From positions 2,170,001 to 2,234,000 of the forward strand of contig NZ_CP159253.1 in assembly GCF_040438645.1 (NCBI RefSeq): 64,000 nt of DNA. The letters run 5' to 3'. The notes under the pieces were generated by a model. The model saw nothing but the letters and a program-made list of their open reading frames with translations. It did no database searches and was not told the DNA's origin. A program made the translations under genes and the position numbers. The stretch is from Mesorhizobium sp. WSM2240 (GTDB taxonomy: Bacteria > Pseudomonadota > Alphaproteobacteria > Rhizobiales > Rhizobiaceae). This document shows positions 63,406 through 64,000 of the stretch, in pieces; position 1 is the stretch's first letter, and every line of letters starts with the position of its first letter.

Positions 63406-64000
63406 TCAGGCGGAACCGGCATTTTCCGCCATATCGTCCAGGTCCTTGAGCGCATCATCCGACAGATCGATTTCGGCCACGGCGATGTTCTCACGCAGAT
63501 GCGCGACGGACGAGGTGCCGGGGATCAGAAGGATGTTGAGCGCGCGATGAAGCAGCCATGCGAGCGCGACCTGCATCGGTGTCGCGTCAAGGCGCTTGGC
63601 GACCCCGGATAAGGTGGACGACTGCAATGGCGTGAACCCGCCGAGCGGGAAGAAGGGGACATAGGCGATGCCGTCGCGAGCGAGATCGTCGATCAGGGCG
63701 TCATCAGCGCGATGCGCCAGGTTGTAGTGGTTCTGAATGCAGACGATGTCGCAGATCCGGCGTCCTTCGGCAACCTGCGCAGGCGTGACGTTGCTCAGTC
63801 CGATATGGCGCACGAGGCCTTGTTGCTGAAGCTCGGCCAGAGCCGTGAGCGGCGCCTCGATCGACCCTTCAGCAGGGCCGTGCGCATCGAACATGATGCG
63901 GAGGTTCACCGCCTCCAATACGCCGAGCCCGAGATTGCGCAGATTGTCATGCACCGCCTGCGTCAGTTCTTCGGGCGAAAAAGCAGGGAGCCACGATCCA
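63406..64000 (-). CDS. Aldo/keto reductase, 5' end outside the window
   Basis: The 3' ~198 codons of an NADPH-dependent reductase. Visible: LRNLGLGVLEAVNLRIMFD, VRHIGLSNVTPAQV with the family's GxSN motif, CIQNHYNL, GIAYVPFFPLGG and the cofactor-binding LIPGTSSVAHLRENI. The frame stays open to the window edge (...WLPAFSPEELTQAVHDN), so the catalytic Tyr/Lys/His part lies partly outside. Confidence 0.88.
   Translation of the reverse strand, partial: GSWLPAFSPEELTQAVHDNLRNLGLGVLEAVNLRIMFDAHGPAEGSIEAPLTALAELQQQGLVRHIGLSNVTPAQVAEGRRICDIVCIQNHYNLAHRADDALIDDLARDGIAYVPFFPLGGFTPLQSSTLSGVAKRLDATPMQVALAWLLHRALNILLIPGTSSVAHLRENIAVAEIDLSDDALKDLDDMAENAGSA

Noticed and set aside
1..64000. CRISPR arrays, rRNA genes, complete insertion sequences
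   Set aside because: No regularly spaced repeats, rRNA sequence or transposase frame was seen on either strand.

Overview
This is a GC-rich chromosomal window from an alphaproteobacterium, most likely the order Hyphomicrobiales (Rhizobiales), near Mesorhizobium or Aminobacter. The grounds are the rlpA / D,D-carboxypeptidase / tmk / holB / metG / tatD order, a divK-pleD pair, rhizobial families of unknown function (DUF2336, DUF1353, DUF3572), a direct-repeat LexA box of the alphaproteobacterial type before dinB, and intergenic palindromic repeats of rhizobial style. The genus assignment is inference.

Layout. 289-7101 is an unusual accessory block: a class III nucleotide cyclase with TPR repeats, a perfect CRP-type palindrome, a 1402-residue protein joining a cytochrome P450, two membrane helices and a DyP-type peroxidase, and a convergent Crp/Fnr regulator. 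I consider this the best candidate for an undescribed system: a cyclic-nucleotide-controlled, membrane-anchored double haem enzyme. 7833-14684 is a decayed integrative element or prophage inserted in tRNA-Ser(UGA). The anticodon-to-5' half of the tRNA is duplicated at the far end. Inside lie a broken tyrosine recombinase, an acyltransferase of the kind carried as phage cargo, lysis-gene remnants, an XRE repressor and several very small genes.

15002-24292 is housekeeping: RlpA, a penicillin-binding carboxypeptidase, tmk, holB, metG, tatD, a metallo-beta-lactamase phosphodiesterase, a YbaK-type deacylase, a nitroreductase and a flavin reductase, tightly packed or overlapping. 24289-31960 has a CitE-like lyase with a MaoC hydratase, a DUF2336 protein, a cupin, an alpha/beta hydrolase, parE and a HAD-phosphatase/ATPase fusion. 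32177-36694 is the glycine cleavage operon gcvT-gcvH-gcvP behind a tandem glycine riboswitch. 36889-44524 mixes a conserved hypothetical, an XRE regulator, S-formylglutathione hydrolase with a VapBC module, DUF1353, a YaiI protein, a MetE-like protein, a lipoprotein and glutathione-dependent formaldehyde dehydrogenase. 44651-52144 has a small K+ channel-like protein, pccA, a HAD phosphatase, a RelE/ParE-type toxin-antitoxin pair and dnaE.

52323-56214 is a second accessory operon on the minus strand: a tiny secreted peptide, a large membrane protein of unknown function, and a 694-residue protein combining a holin-like membrane region, a lytic transglycosylase and an M15 peptidase. 57009-64000 has SOS-regulated dinB, a GNAT acetyltransferase, DUF3572, the divK-pleD cell-cycle / cyclic-di-GMP pair, a secreted FG-GAP-like protein between two copies of a repeat, a methyltransferase and a 5'-truncated aldo/keto reductase.

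How parts work together: gcvTHP with its riboswitch removes excess glycine. The dehydrogenase (43397-44524) and the hydrolase (38504-39340) are the two steps of glutathione-dependent formaldehyde oxidation. DivK and PleD link cell-cycle phosphorelay to cyclic di-GMP. All assignments rest on reading the sequence and recalled family motifs; no database search was run.
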